Shown in pieces: positions 11,606 through 20,056 of a DNA stretch of 64,000 bases. Where the stretch lies: assembly GCF_019669985.1 (NCBI RefSeq), contig NZ_AP019782.1, positions 225,001 to 289,000 of the forward strand, read 5' to 3'. A program made the translations under genes and the position numbers. The first letter of the stretch is position 1, and every line of letters begins with the position of its first letter. A model generated the notes under the pieces. It ran no database searches and was not told where the DNA came from. It saw only the letters and a list, made by a program, of their open reading frames with translations. This DNA is from Methylogaea oryzae. Lineage in GTDB: Bacteria > Pseudomonadota > Gammaproteobacteria > Methylococcales > Methylococcaceae.

Positions 11606-12786
11606 AGCCGCGCGGGCCGGAGGACGGCGCTTGGCTGGCTTGGAACGGCGCCGCCATCGCCTTGGGCCAGCTGGGCAACAGCCTGCTGCTGCCGGCCCTG
11701 CCCAGGCTGGCCGAGGATTTTCACGTACCGTTTCCGCAGTCCGGCCTCGCCATCACCGTTTATTTCACGTTGTTCGCCGTGGGCAGCCTGGTGGCCGGCC
11801 CCCTGTCGGACCGTTACGGTCGCCGTTTGCCCTTGTTGGCCGGGTTGCTGCTGCTGGCGCTGGCGAGCGTCGCAGTGGCCGCCGCCGCGACCTTCACGGC
11901 GCTGCTGCTGGCGCGGGCGGCCCAGGCCGCCGGAGCGGCGGGCACGCCGGTGATCGCCCGCGCCATGGCGCGCGACCGGCTGAACGGCGTCCCCCTGACC
12001 CGGCTGCTCGGGCTATTGAGCCTGTTGATGGTCGTGTCTTCGGTGCTGGGGCCGATCATCGGCGGCTACGTGGCCGCCCACGCCGATTGGCGCTACGGCT
12101 TCTACGGCTTGGGTGCCGCCGGCCTGGCCTGGTGCGGGCTGGGCCTGTTGCTGTTGGAGGAAACGCGCGCGGTGCCCGCCGGCCGGCGGCCGGGGCTATT
12201 GCCGTTCGCCGCGTTTCGCGCCGTGCTGGCCGCCGCCAGCTTTCGCGCCGGCGCCGGCGGCTTGATCTTGTACTTTTTCGTATTCGGCGCCGTCTACGTC
12301 GGCACGCCGTTGGTTTTCATGGAGCGCTACGGCCTGTCCAGCATCGACTTCGGCTACAGTTTCGCCGGCGTCGCGCTGGCCACTGCCGTCGGTAGCCTGA
12401 CCGCGGCCCGGCTGAAGCGCCGCTTGGGGGACCCCGTCGTCGTCCGGTTGGCGGCGGAGTTGTCCTTGTTGGCCGGTTTGATCTGGGTGGACTGCGCGTT
12501 GTCGTCGGCCGGTTGCGTTTGGGCGGCGATGGGCGGGTTGGCCCTGTACGGGGTGGCGTTCGGTTGGATCTTGCCCCTCGCCACCGCCCATGCCCTGGCC
12601 GATGCGGGGGATCGCGCCGGCGCCGCTTCGTCGCTGCTGGGATTCCTGCAAATCGGCGCCAGCGCGGCGGGTTCGGCGGTCGTCGGCGCCATGGATCCGG
12701 GCAGCGAGTGGCCGCTGGCCTGCGCGCTGCTGCTGACGGGGCTGGCCGCCTTGGCCGGCGCGGGCCGGCTGAAAAGCGTCAGCTGA
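11602..12786 (+). CDS. MFS transporter (drug-resistance-like, 12 TM)
   Basis: A 394-aa major facilitator. The N-terminus has LPALPRLAEDFHVP and the A-motif GPLSDRYGRRLPLLAG near residues 60-75, the layout of Bcr/CflA or related drug-proton antiporters. About twelve hydrophobic segments are visible. The start overlaps the fusion-gene stop by ATGA, so it is the last gene of the 8056-12786 operon. Its stop overlaps the stop of the convergent chemoreceptor by 8 nt. Substrate is unknown. Confidence 0.85.
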   Translation: MKPRGPEDGAWLAWNGAAIALGQLGNSLLLPALPRLAEDFHVPFPQSGLAITVYFTLFAVGSLVAGPLSDRYGRRLPLLAGLLLLALASVAVAAAATFTALLLARAAQAAGAAGTPVIARAMARDRLNGVPLTRLLGLLSLLMVVSSVLGPIIGGYVAAHADWRYGFYGLGAAGLAWCGLGLLLLEETRAVPAGRRPGLLPFAAFRAVLAAASFRAGAGGLILYFFVFGAVYVGTPLVFMERYGLSSIDFGYSFAGVALATAVGSLTAARLKRRLGDPVVVRLAAELSLLAGLIWVDCALSSAGCVWAAMGGLALYGVAFGWILPLATAHALADAGDRAGAASSLLGFLQIGASAAGSAVVGAMDPGSEWPLACALLLTGLAALAGAGRLKSVS

Positions 12787-14797
12787 GCTTGAAGATCGAG
12801 ATTTCCCGGCGCAGGTCGCCGATGGCGGCTTCCAGCCGTTGGGTGGCGCCGTTGGTTTCTTCCAGGGCGTGGATGGAGGCGCGGGCGCTGTCGGCCAGGG
12901 ACACCATGGCATCGCTGATTTGCCGCGCGCCGGCCGATTGGGAGCGCATGCCTTCGTGCACCGCCTCGAAGCGCGGCGTCAGATCCTGCACCTGGTCGAT
13001 GATTTCCACGAACTGGCGGCTGATGCGGTTGGTCTCCGCCACGCCGGCGCGCATCTGTTCCGAGAATTTGTCCATTTCCATGACGCCGCCCGCCACCGCG
13101 CCCTGCATTTCCTTCACCATCTGCTCGATGTCCAGGGTGGCCACGGCGGTCTGATCGGCCAGACGGCGGATTTCCCGCGCCAGCACGGCGAAGCCCAGGC
13201 CGTATTCGCCGGCCTTTTCCGCTTCGATGGAGGCGTTCAGCGACAGCAGGTTGGTCTGGTCGGCGATTTTGGCGATGGTGGTGGTGACGCTGTTGATGTT
13301 GTTGGCCTTGTCGCTGATGGCGCCCAGCTTGCCGGAGATGGAGTGGGTGGCCTCGGCCAAGTGGCGCATGGCCTGTTCCATTTCGTTCAAGCCCACCTGG
13401 CCGTTGGTGGCCAGCACCGTGGTGGTGGCGGCCCCTTCGGTGGCGTCGGTCATGGTGTTGACCAATTCTTCCGAGGTGGCGGAGATCTCCTTGGCGGCGG
13501 CGGCGATTTCGCTGGTGGTGGCGCCCAGGCTAGTGGCTTCGTCGCCTTGGGCGCGGGTCATGGCGGCCAGGGTGTTGGTGATGGAGATCAGCTCGATGGT
13601 GGAGCGCTGCACTTGGCCCACCAGGGAGTTGAGGTAGTCCACCATGCGTCCCAAGGCCTGCAACAGCTTGCCGGTTTCGTCGTCGCCGTGGCTGTCCAGG
13701 CGGATGCTCAAATCGCCTGCCGCCACCTGTTCCGCCGCGTGTACCGCCTGGGTGATGGGGCGGGAAATGGAGCGGGCGACGAACAGGGCGATGAGGGCGG
13801 CGGGAATCAGGATGGAGGCCAGCAGGATCAGCATGGCGTGGCGCTGCTGGGCGATGAGTTCCATGGCTTCGTCCAGGCCGACCTGCACGCCGATGCCCCA
13901 GCGGAACGAAGGCGCGTAGGTCCAGGCGGCGAAGCCCGGAACGCCGTCGATATTGCGCATTTCGCCGACGCCCTGTTCGCCGAGCACCGCTTTTTGGATG
14001 ATTTCGCCGTTGCGGTCGCCCAGCCGCACCGAGAGGTTGAAGGCGGCGTCCGGGTGATGGCGCAGGGGGGCGACGATGCGCACCTCGTCGCCGTCCAGGG
14101 CGGCCGCCACGGTGAAGCCGGTGCGGCCCAGGCCAGTGTAGTCGTTGAAGGTTTCGAACACTTCCTGGGTGTTCAATTGCAAGACCAGCAATCCCACCAG
14201 GCGCCCCGCTTCGCTGACGATGGGGCCGGCGACGAAGCCCAGGGGCTGCTCCATGCCGGGGTACATGGCGAAGTTGGAAATGTCCGGTTCCAGCAGGGTC
14301 ATGGCGCGTTTGACCACTTGGGCCAGCTCGCTGTCCCGCTGCGGCCCGCTGAGCAGGTTGCCGCCCAGGGGGAGCTGGTCCTGCGTCTGGAACAACACGT
14401 CGCCCTGGGGCGCCAGCAGAATGAAGTTGGTGAAGCCCAGGTTCTCCATGAAGTAATAGGCCACCGTGCGGATGTCGTTTTCCAGCTCGCTTTTGTCCAG
14501 GGTGTCCTTGCCCACGTTCTGCAGGGCGATGGCGGCGTTGGCGATGCGCCGCACGCGCCCCAGCACGCTGGCGGCGCGGGTGCGCTCGTAAGCGTAGGTT
14601 TCCAGGCGGTTGGCCTTGGCTTCGACCAGGGTGATCAGCTGCTCGTCGATTTTCTCGCGCAGGGAGGCGCTGGACAGCCGGTCGGTGATGAAAGCCAGCA
14701 GCAGGGTCGGCACCAGCACCATCAGCAGGAACCAGAAGACGATGCGTTGCGCCAGGCTGGCGTTGTGGTATCTGCGGAGTAATTTGCCGGCCGGCAT
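12779..14797 (-). CDS. Methyl-accepting chemotaxis protein, WspA-like position
   Basis: A 672-aa chemoreceptor. A TM helix at about 18-42 (RIVFWFLLMVLVPTLLLAF) is followed by a periplasmic region of about 270 residues resembling a double Cache sensor. TM2 (MLILLASILIPAALIALFVA, about 315-334) comes next, then a HAMP domain (RPITQAVHAAEQVAAGDLSI). The long coiled-coil signalling domain contains EYGLGFAVLAREIRRLADQT as the conserved tip. There is no CheR-docking pentapeptide at the C-terminus. It is the last gene of the leftward set and the only receptor in the cluster, so it is the likely input to the CheA at 21998. Confidence 0.93.
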   Translation of the reverse strand: MPAGKLLRRYHNASLAQRIVFWFLLMVLVPTLLLAFITDRLSSASLREKIDEQLITLVEAKANRLETYAYERTRAASVLGRVRRIANAAIALQNVGKDTLDKSELENDIRTVAYYFMENLGFTNFILLAPQGDVLFQTQDQLPLGGNLLSGPQRDSELAQVVKRAMTLLEPDISNFAMYPGMEQPLGFVAGPIVSEAGRLVGLLVLQLNTQEVFETFNDYTGLGRTGFTVAAALDGDEVRIVAPLRHHPDAAFNLSVRLGDRNGEIIQKAVLGEQGVGEMRNIDGVPGFAAWTYAPSFRWGIGVQVGLDEAMELIAQQRHAMLILLASILIPAALIALFVARSISRPITQAVHAAEQVAAGDLSIRLDSHGDDETGKLLQALGRMVDYLNSLVGQVQRSTIELISITNTLAAMTRAQGDEATSLGATTSEIAAAAKEISATSEELVNTMTDATEGAATTTVLATNGQVGLNEMEQAMRHLAEATHSISGKLGAISDKANNINSVTTTIAKIADQTNLLSLNASIEAEKAGEYGLGFAVLAREIRRLADQTAVATLDIEQMVKEMQGAVAGGVMEMDKFSEQMRAGVAETNRISRQFVEIIDQVQDLTPRFEAVHEGMRSQSAGARQISDAMVSLADSARASIHALEETNGATQRLEAAIGDLRREISIFKLS

Positions 14798-14817
14798 GGG
14801 CTAATCCTTCTCCCGTT

Positions 14818-16137
14818 TCAGCGTTTGCGGGAGGACGTGTTGTTGGTCCAGCTCTGTTGCCAGGCCGTATAAAGCCCCTGCAGGAAATCCTGCCACTGCT
14901 TGACGGTGCGCGAGCGGGGGAAAGGCACGGGGCGGATGGGGTGTTCGGCGGACCAGACGATCTCGATGCGGCCGTCGGCCCGGATCAGGCCCATGTTGAA
15001 GGAGCGCCAGGTGTGGCGGGTGGCCGGGTCGACGGTGACGATGCCCTCCGGGGCGTTGATGCTTTGCCCCAGGATGGTTTCGCTGACCAGGCTCAAGTCC
15101 GGGCTGCCCGCTTGCTCCACCGCCCGCGCCCACAATAAAACGCTGAAATAGGCGGTTTCCATCACGTCGCTGACGACGCGGTTCTGGCCGTAGCGGGCGC
15201 GGAAGCGCCGGACGAAGGCTTCGTTTTCCGGCCGGGGAATGCTCTGGAAATAGCTCCAGGCGGAATAGTGCCCGACCATGTCGGCGGCCGACAGTTTCTG
15301 CAGTTCCACCTCGCTGACGGAAAACGACACCACCGGCGTGGTCTTGGCGGTCAGGCCGGCTTCCCGCAGGCCCCGGTAGAAGGCCAGGTTGGTGTCGCCG
15401 GCGATGCTGCTGAAGACGGCGTCCGGTTTGAGTTCGCGGATTTTCTCGACGGCCTCCGAGGCGTCCTGGGTGCCGAAAGGCAGGTAGACTTCGCCGACCG
15501 CTTCGCCGCCCAGGGCTTGCAGCTGGTCGCGGATGATGGCGTTGACCGAGTGGGGCCATACGTAGTCCGAGCCCACCAGCACGTAGCGTTTGCCCAGGTT
15601 GTCGAAGCTCCACTTGACGGCGGGAATGATCTGCTGGCTGGGGGCGGCGCCGGTGTAGATGATGTTGCGGGAGGTTTCCAGGCCCTCGAAGGCCATGGGA
15701 TAGATAAACAAGTGGTTGTGCCGTTCCACCACCGGCTTGACGGTTTTGCGGCAGGCCGAGGTCCAGCAGCCGATCACGGCGCTGACCTGGTCGCGGGTGA
15801 TGAGTTTTTCGACCTGGCGGGCGTAAGTGGCGGGATCGGAAGCGCCGTCGGCCACCACCGGCTCCAAGGGCTGTCCCAGCACGCCGCCGCCGGCGTTGAT
15901 TTCCTCCACGGCCAACAGCTCCGCGTCCACCATGGGCTTTTCGCTGATGTCCATGGGGCCGCTGAGGGCGTGGACGATGCCCAGTTTGATGGGCGGCTGT
16001 TGGGCCGAGTTCCACAGCGACCATCCCGCCGCGCCGGCCGCCAGCAGCAGCGCGGCGCCCGCGATATAGGGATGCTGCGTCACGCGCCGCAGGGCGTGCC
16101 GGCCCGCCAGCGCCAGGAGCCGGGCCCGCCGATCCAT
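14818..16137 (-). CDS. Membrane-anchored UrtA/AmiC-like periplasmic binding protein
   Basis: A 439-aa protein of the branched-chain amino acid/urea/short-chain amide binding family. After a basic N-terminus a single hydrophobic helix (YIAGAALLLAAGAAGWSLW, about 24-42) anchors the binding domain. That domain begins KLGIVHALSGPMDISEKP and has EEINAGGGVLGQPLEPV near 79, features of UrtA and AmiC. No ABC permease or ATPase gene accompanies it, and the uncleaved-looking anchor suggests sensing rather than uptake. It directly follows the STAS gene and precedes the receptor by 20 nt, so it may present ligand to that receptor. Ligand (urea or an amide?) is inference. Confidence 0.85.
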   Translation of the reverse strand: MDRRARLLALAGRHALRRVTQHPYIAGAALLLAAGAAGWSLWNSAQQPPIKLGIVHALSGPMDISEKPMVDAELLAVEEINAGGGVLGQPLEPVVADGASDPATYARQVEKLITRDQVSAVIGCWTSACRKTVKPVVERHNHLFIYPMAFEGLETSRNIIYTGAAPSQQIIPAVKWSFDNLGKRYVLVGSDYVWPHSVNAIIRDQLQALGGEAVGEVYLPFGTQDASEAVEKIRELKPDAVFSSIAGDTNLAFYRGLREAGLTAKTTPVVSFSVSEVELQKLSAADMVGHYSAWSYFQSIPRPENEAFVRRFRARYGQNRVVSDVMETAYFSVLLWARAVEQAGSPDLSLVSETILGQSINAPEGIVTVDPATRHTWRSFNMGLIRADGRIEIVWSAEHPIRPVPFPRSRTVKQWQDFLQGLYTAWQQSWTNNTSSRKR

Positions 16138-16464
16138 TTACAGGGTTTCCTGCACCGTGGCGGCGATGTCGAACAAGCGGCTGAAGCCGCTGATGTCGAA
16201 CACCTCGCGCAAGGTGGGGTTCAAGGCGCAAAGCTTCACCGAGCCCTCCGCCGCGCCGATCCGTTTCGCCACCAGCAGGAACACCCGCAAGCCGGCGCTG
16301 CTGATGTAGTTGACGCCGGAAAAATCGATCACCAGGCGATGCTCGCCGCCGTCGATCCATTGCAGGAATTGCTCTTCCAACGGCTTGGCGCTGCTGGCGT
16401 CGATGCGGCCGTCCAAGGTGACGACCAGGATGTCGCCTTGTTTGTGGGTGGAGGTGTTGAGCAT
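16138..16464 (-). CDS. STAS-domain anti-sigma factor antagonist (SpoIIAA/RsbV type)
   Basis: A 108-aa single-domain STAS protein. It has GDILVVTLDGRIDASSAKPL at residues 10-29 and the core LVIDFSGVNYISSAGLRVF, with the Ser55/Ser56 pair at the usual phosphorylation site. In partner-switching pathways such proteins are phosphorylated by RsbW-type ATPases and dephosphorylated by PP2C phosphatases. Both partner types are encoded in this cluster (19112, 10115; 25335). The stop abuts the UrtA-like start. The permease gene lies 70 nt upstream. Confidence 0.92.
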   Translation of the reverse strand: MLNTSTHKQGDILVVTLDGRIDASSAKPLEEQFLQWIDGGEHRLVIDFSGVNYISSAGLRVFLLVAKRIGAAEGSVKLCALNPTLREVFDISGFSRLFDIAATVQETL

Positions 16465-16534
16465 GGTCGGTTTTCCTCTAGCGTTCTGATGCCGCCATTA
16501 TGCGGGCTTACGGTCCCCTTGGGGAGGCGCTTTC

Positions 16535-18259
16535 TCAATCATTGAAAATCAGGCGCAACTCGCAGCGCCGGTCCTGGTTGCGGCTGCGCACCTGGTCCGC
16601 CAGCCGGTGCAGCAAATAGCCCGCCATTTGCAACACGGCGCCGTCGTCCGCCAGCAGTTCGTCGTGGCTGGGAGGGTGCATGGACAGGGACACGGTGCTG
16701 CCGGTGTAGTGGAGCACCACGCTGAACGTGAACTCGTTGAAGATGGTTTCGATCTCGATCCAGTTCTTTTCCCCGTCGGCGTTGTCCACCAGGCCGTGTT
16801 CCGCCAGGATTTCGAAGGCCTGCCAGGTGGCGTATTCCGCCCGCCGCACCACTTCGGCCCGCGCGCCCCAGCTTTTGCCCTGTTGTTCCAGAAACGCCAT
16901 CACTTCGTCGAAGGAGCTGTGCCTGGCGTCCAGCCGGCGGCGCTCGCGGGTATGGTCGCGAAAGCGGAACAGGGCCGACAGCAGCACCGCCGCCGTGACG
17001 CCCAGGCCGACGCCGGAGAACAGCACCGTTTTCAACAGGCCGGGCGGGGCGTTTTCCAGCAAGGTTTTCAGCGGCTCGTAGCTCACCCCCAGGATCAAGC
17101 CGATGCCCACCGCCAGGATTTTGCGGCTGTCCAGCAGGCGCGAGGCGATCATCTGCAGGCCCGCCAGGCTGGTGAAGCAGGCCAGGAAGATCATGGCGGA
17201 GCCGGCCACCGGCTGCGGCAGGATATCCCAGAACACGATGGCTTTGGGTAGAAAGGCCAGGGTTATCATGACGCCGCCCAGCCAGTAGGCCACGTGGCGG
17301 CTGGTGCAGCCGGTGGCCGCCGCCAGGCCCACGGCGCCGCCGCTGGAGGTAATGGGCAGGCCGTTCAGTAAGGAGCAAATGAGGTTGGTCAGGCCTTCGG
17401 CGCGGATGCCCCGTTCCACCTGGTCCAGGTCCGGCCGCTTCCAATCGGCGTCGTTGAAGCGCTGCGCCGCCACCACCGCGCCGAAGCCGTGCAAGGCGAG
17501 GAATAGGCCGGTAATGACCGCCGGCAGGATGAGGCCCGCGTCGAAGTGCCAGCCGATGTGCATGGGGCGCGGCAGGTGCAGCAGGGGCGTTTGTTGCAGC
17601 AGCTCCCAGTGCTCGGGCGGCACGATGTCCAGCCACCAGCTGGCGGCGAAGCCGGCGCACAGTCCCAGGAAAGCCGAGAACAGCCGCAAGTAGCCGGAAA
17701 ACCATACGTTGCACACCACCATGGTGCCCAAGGTCAGGGCGCACACCAGGGTGTTGTGCAGGGTGGGCACTTGCGCCGAGTCGGTTTCCAGCACCAGCTT
17801 GATGCCGCTGTAGCCCAGGCCCAGGCCGATCAGCAGCACGGCGGTGCCGGCCACTTCCACGGTGAACACCGCCCGCAGGCGCACGAACAGGCGGGAGAAA
17901 GCCAGTTGCGCCAGGCCCAGCGCACTCACCAGGCCGAACATGGCGCCGGGGCCGCCCACCGATTTGGCCAGGGTCAGGGCGGCGAAAGTGGAGGAGGTGA
18001 CCTGCAAGGGGATGAAATAGCCCGAGCCGATGCCCCAGCGGCCGCCGGCTTGCAGCATGACGCCGATGCCGGAGCCCAGCAGGGTGGCCGAGATCAGCTG
18101 CAGGGATTGTTCCGGCGCGAAATGCAGGATGCGTCCGAACCAAGGCGACACCACCAGGTAGACGCCGAGAAAAGACATTTGCTGCAGGGCCAGGATGAGG
18201 GCGATCTGGCGCGGCGGCTTATCCCCCGTCCAGTAGAGGATATTGTCGGGCTTGCGCAT
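16535..18259 (-). CDS. NCS2 nucleobase-type permease with C-terminal HATPase-like domain
   Basis: A 574-aa fusion. Residues 1-430 are a xanthine/uracil permease (NCS2, UraA fold) with many membrane segments, including LNGLPITSSGGAVGLAAATG near 296 and FLACFTSLAGLQMIASRLLD near 353. Residues 440-574 are soluble and resemble an anti-sigma-type HATPase in order (WQAFEILAEHGL, a strand pair, YLLHRLADQV, ELRLIF). The N-box asparagine is replaced by Trp and the Gly-rich G2 box is degenerate, so ATP binding is doubtful. It lies 13 nt after the carbonic anhydrase gene and upstream of the STAS gene. It could be a transporter whose tail docks the STAS protein, or a transporter turned sensor. Confidence 0.82.
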   Translation of the reverse strand: MRKPDNILYWTGDKPPRQIALILALQQMSFLGVYLVVSPWFGRILHFAPEQSLQLISATLLGSGIGVMLQAGGRWGIGSGYFIPLQVTSSTFAALTLAKSVGGPGAMFGLVSALGLAQLAFSRLFVRLRAVFTVEVAGTAVLLIGLGLGYSGIKLVLETDSAQVPTLHNTLVCALTLGTMVVCNVWFSGYLRLFSAFLGLCAGFAASWWLDIVPPEHWELLQQTPLLHLPRPMHIGWHFDAGLILPAVITGLFLALHGFGAVVAAQRFNDADWKRPDLDQVERGIRAEGLTNLICSLLNGLPITSSGGAVGLAAATGCTSRHVAYWLGGVMITLAFLPKAIVFWDILPQPVAGSAMIFLACFTSLAGLQMIASRLLDSRKILAVGIGLILGVSYEPLKTLLENAPPGLLKTVLFSGVGLGVTAAVLLSALFRFRDHTRERRRLDARHSSFDEVMAFLEQQGKSWGARAEVVRRAEYATWQAFEILAEHGLVDNADGEKNWIEIETIFNEFTFSVVLHYTGSTVSLSMHPPSHDELLADDGAVLQMAGYLLHRLADQVRSRNQDRRCELRLIFND

Positions 18260-18272
18260 GGGGCGGGAGGGG

Positions 18273-18980
18273 TTAGTCCACCACGGGCAGGAATTGCCGG
18301 TGGTCGCTGTCGTCGGTGGTCCACAGGTCGCCGGTTTCCAGGTCGAACCACCAGCCGTGCAGGCTGAGGTTGCCGGCTTCCACCCGTTCCTGCAGCCAGG
18401 GGTAGCTGAGCAGGTTGTCCAGCGACCCTTGGATGGCGGCGCGTTCCACCAGGTAGGGATACTGTTGCAGGGATTCCAGCGAGACTTCCCTGAGCATGCC
18501 GCCCGCCGCGGGATCGAGACCGGTGGTGTGGTCGGTGACGTAATGGCAGCAGGCGTCCTCCGCCATGGATACCCAGTCGGAAATGAATTCCCGCGCCGGC
18601 TTTTGCCCCGCCACCGTGTTGAGCAGCGCCTTGATGCCGCCGCAGTGGGCGTGGCCCAGCACGATGATGTTGTGCACGTTGAGGTCGCGTACGGCGTACT
18701 CGATGGCCGCGCCCATGCCGTTGTAGCGTCCGTCGTGGGCGTAGGGCGGCACCAGGTTGGCCACGTTGCGCACCACGAACAGCTCGCCCGGCTTGGCGTC
18801 GGTGAGCAAGGCCGGGTCCACCCGCGAGTCGCTGCAGGATATGAGCAGGGTGTCGGGGCGCTGGCCGTGCTGCACCAGCTGCCGCATGGTTTCCGGCTGT
18901 TCCGCGTAGTAACGCTGCTGAAAGCCTTGGATGCCTTTGCGCAGGCGTTGCAGGGTGTCCTTGGGGGAGGGTTGCGACAT
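18273..18980 (-). CDS. Beta-class carbonic anhydrase
   Basis: Interconverts CO2 and bicarbonate. The start MSQPSPKDTLQRL at 18980 gives 235 aa; an upstream extension to 19082 would run into the divergent gene's leader. Zinc ligands are visible as Cys49 in SCSDSRVDP, His110 and Cys113 in LGHAHCGG, with the Asp51-Arg53 dyad. No signal peptide, so cytoplasmic. It heads the leftward set (carbonic anhydrase, permease, STAS, binding protein, receptor), suggesting CO2/bicarbonate chemistry is tied to the sensory pathway, or that it supports autotrophy. Confidence 0.94.
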   Translation of the reverse strand: MSQPSPKDTLQRLRKGIQGFQQRYYAEQPETMRQLVQHGQRPDTLLISCSDSRVDPALLTDAKPGELFVVRNVANLVPPYAHDGRYNGMGAAIEYAVRDLNVHNIIVLGHAHCGGIKALLNTVAGQKPAREFISDWVSMAEDACCHYVTDHTTGLDPAAGGMLREVSLESLQQYPYLVERAAIQGSLDNLLSYPWLQERVEAGNLSLHGWWFDLETGDLWTTDDSDHRQFLPVVD

Positions 18981-19111
18981 GGCTATATCCGTTCCCGAGC
19001 TTGGCTGTACAATAAAATCGTCAACAATACCGGTCCGCGTCATTGTGCCTGCTGCGAGTGACGAAGTACAACCGGATCGCACCGGCCGTTTACCGAGGAA
19101 GGGCTGACTCT

Positions 19112-19597
19112 ATGCATATGGCGCACTGTGACGACCAAGCCTCGCCCGGCGCGGCCTCCGCCGATACGTCCGACAGCCCTCGCCTGCGGTTGCGGCTGGC
19201 CCTGGATATGGCCGAGACCGAACGGTTGGCCGCCGCGGTGGACGAGTTCGCCGACACGTTCGGCGTGCCGCCGGACGTGTCCATGCAAGTGAGCCTGGTG
19301 CTGGAGGAACTGGTCACCAACACCATCAAATACGGCTATCCCGACGGCCGCGCCGGCACCGTCGACGTGGAGTTGGCGCTGCTGCCCGACGCCTTGCACA
19401 TCCTGGTCAGCGACGACGGCGACGCCTTCGATCCCTTCAGCGCGGCGGAGCCGGACCTGTCCCTGGCGCTGACCGAGCGTCCCATCGGCGGACTCGGCAT
19501 CCATCTGATCCGTAAGCTGGCGGATGCCCATTGCTACAGCTATCGGGACGGGCGCAACCAAACCCGCCTGGTCAAACGGCTGGCCGCTGAACCTTAA
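19112..19597 (+). CDS. Stand-alone anti-sigma-type ATPase (RsbW/SpoIIAB-like)
   Basis: A protein of about 161 aa. The ATG at 19112 is chosen over 19043 because aggaaggg lies about 8 nt before it. Intact Bergerat-fold boxes are visible: VLEELVTNTIKYGYPDG (N-box), VSDDGDAFDPFS (G1) and PIGGLGIHLIRKLAD (G2). These support serine kinase activity toward a STAS protein, the expected partner being the product of 16138-16464. It is the first gene of the rightward Wsp-like operon, 6 nt before cheW. No sigma factor gene is near, so its downstream target is unknown. Confidence 0.9.
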   Translation: MHMAHCDDQASPGAASADTSDSPRLRLRLALDMAETERLAAAVDEFADTFGVPPDVSMQVSLVLEELVTNTIKYGYPDGRAGTVDVELALLPDALHILVSDDGDAFDPFSAAEPDLSLALTERPIGGLGIHLIRKLADAHCYSYRDGRNQTRLVKRLAAEP

Positions 19598-19603
19598 CCG
19601 CCC

Positions 19604-20056
19604 ATGTTGCTGCTGTTGTTCCACCTTGGCGCCCAGCGTTACGCCGTGCCCGCCACCCAGGTGGTGGAGCTGGCGCCGCTGCCCGGCCTGAGTCCGGTAG
19701 AACAAGCGTTTCCCGGTGTGGTCGGTTTGTTCCGCTATCGGGGCCGCTGGCTGCCGCTGCTGGATCTCAAACTGGCCCGCCTGGGCGAGCCTTGCGCCGC
19801 GTCCATGAGCAGCCGCGTCATCGTGGTCGGCCCGGCGGCCGACGGCGAGGCGGCGGCGCTGGGGCTGCTGGCGGAAGGGGTGACGGAAACCCGCGCCGCC
19901 GCCGGCGTCGCTTTGCCGGCCTTGGCCGGCGGCCAGGACGAGGGCTGGCTGGAGCCGGTGTTGTTCGAGGATGACGACGGCGTCACCCGTCTGGTGCGCT
20001 GGCAAGCCCTGCTGACGCCGGAAATGCGCGCCTTGGCCGGCGCCGCCGCGCCGTGA
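19604..20056 (+). CDS. CheW-like coupling protein (WspB position)
   Basis: A 150-aa CheW domain protein with LLLLFHLGAQRYAVPATQVVELAP at its start, GVVGLFRYRGRWLPLLDL near residue 39 and a closing EMRALAGAAAP. It should bridge the receptor (12779-14797) and the CheA hybrid. The order CheW, CheR-TPR, CheW, CheA-REC, CheB is that of wspB-wspC-wspD-wspE-wspF. The stop overlaps the next GTG start. Confidence 0.9.
   Translation: MLLLLFHLGAQRYAVPATQVVELAPLPGLSPVEQAFPGVVGLFRYRGRWLPLLDLKLARLGEPCAASMSSRVIVVGPAADGEAAALGLLAEGVTETRAAAGVALPALAGGQDEGWLEPVLFEDDDGVTRLVRWQALLTPEMRALAGAAAP

Noticed and set aside
12839-14782. Long rightward open frame of about 647 codons
   Set aside because: It is the antisense shadow of the chemoreceptor gene in GC-rich DNA; Gly/His/Gln/Val-rich with no domain.
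14818-16137. Urea or branched-chain amino acid ABC transporter
   Set aside because: Only the binding protein is present; there is no permease or ATPase and the protein looks membrane-anchored, so a sensory role fits better.
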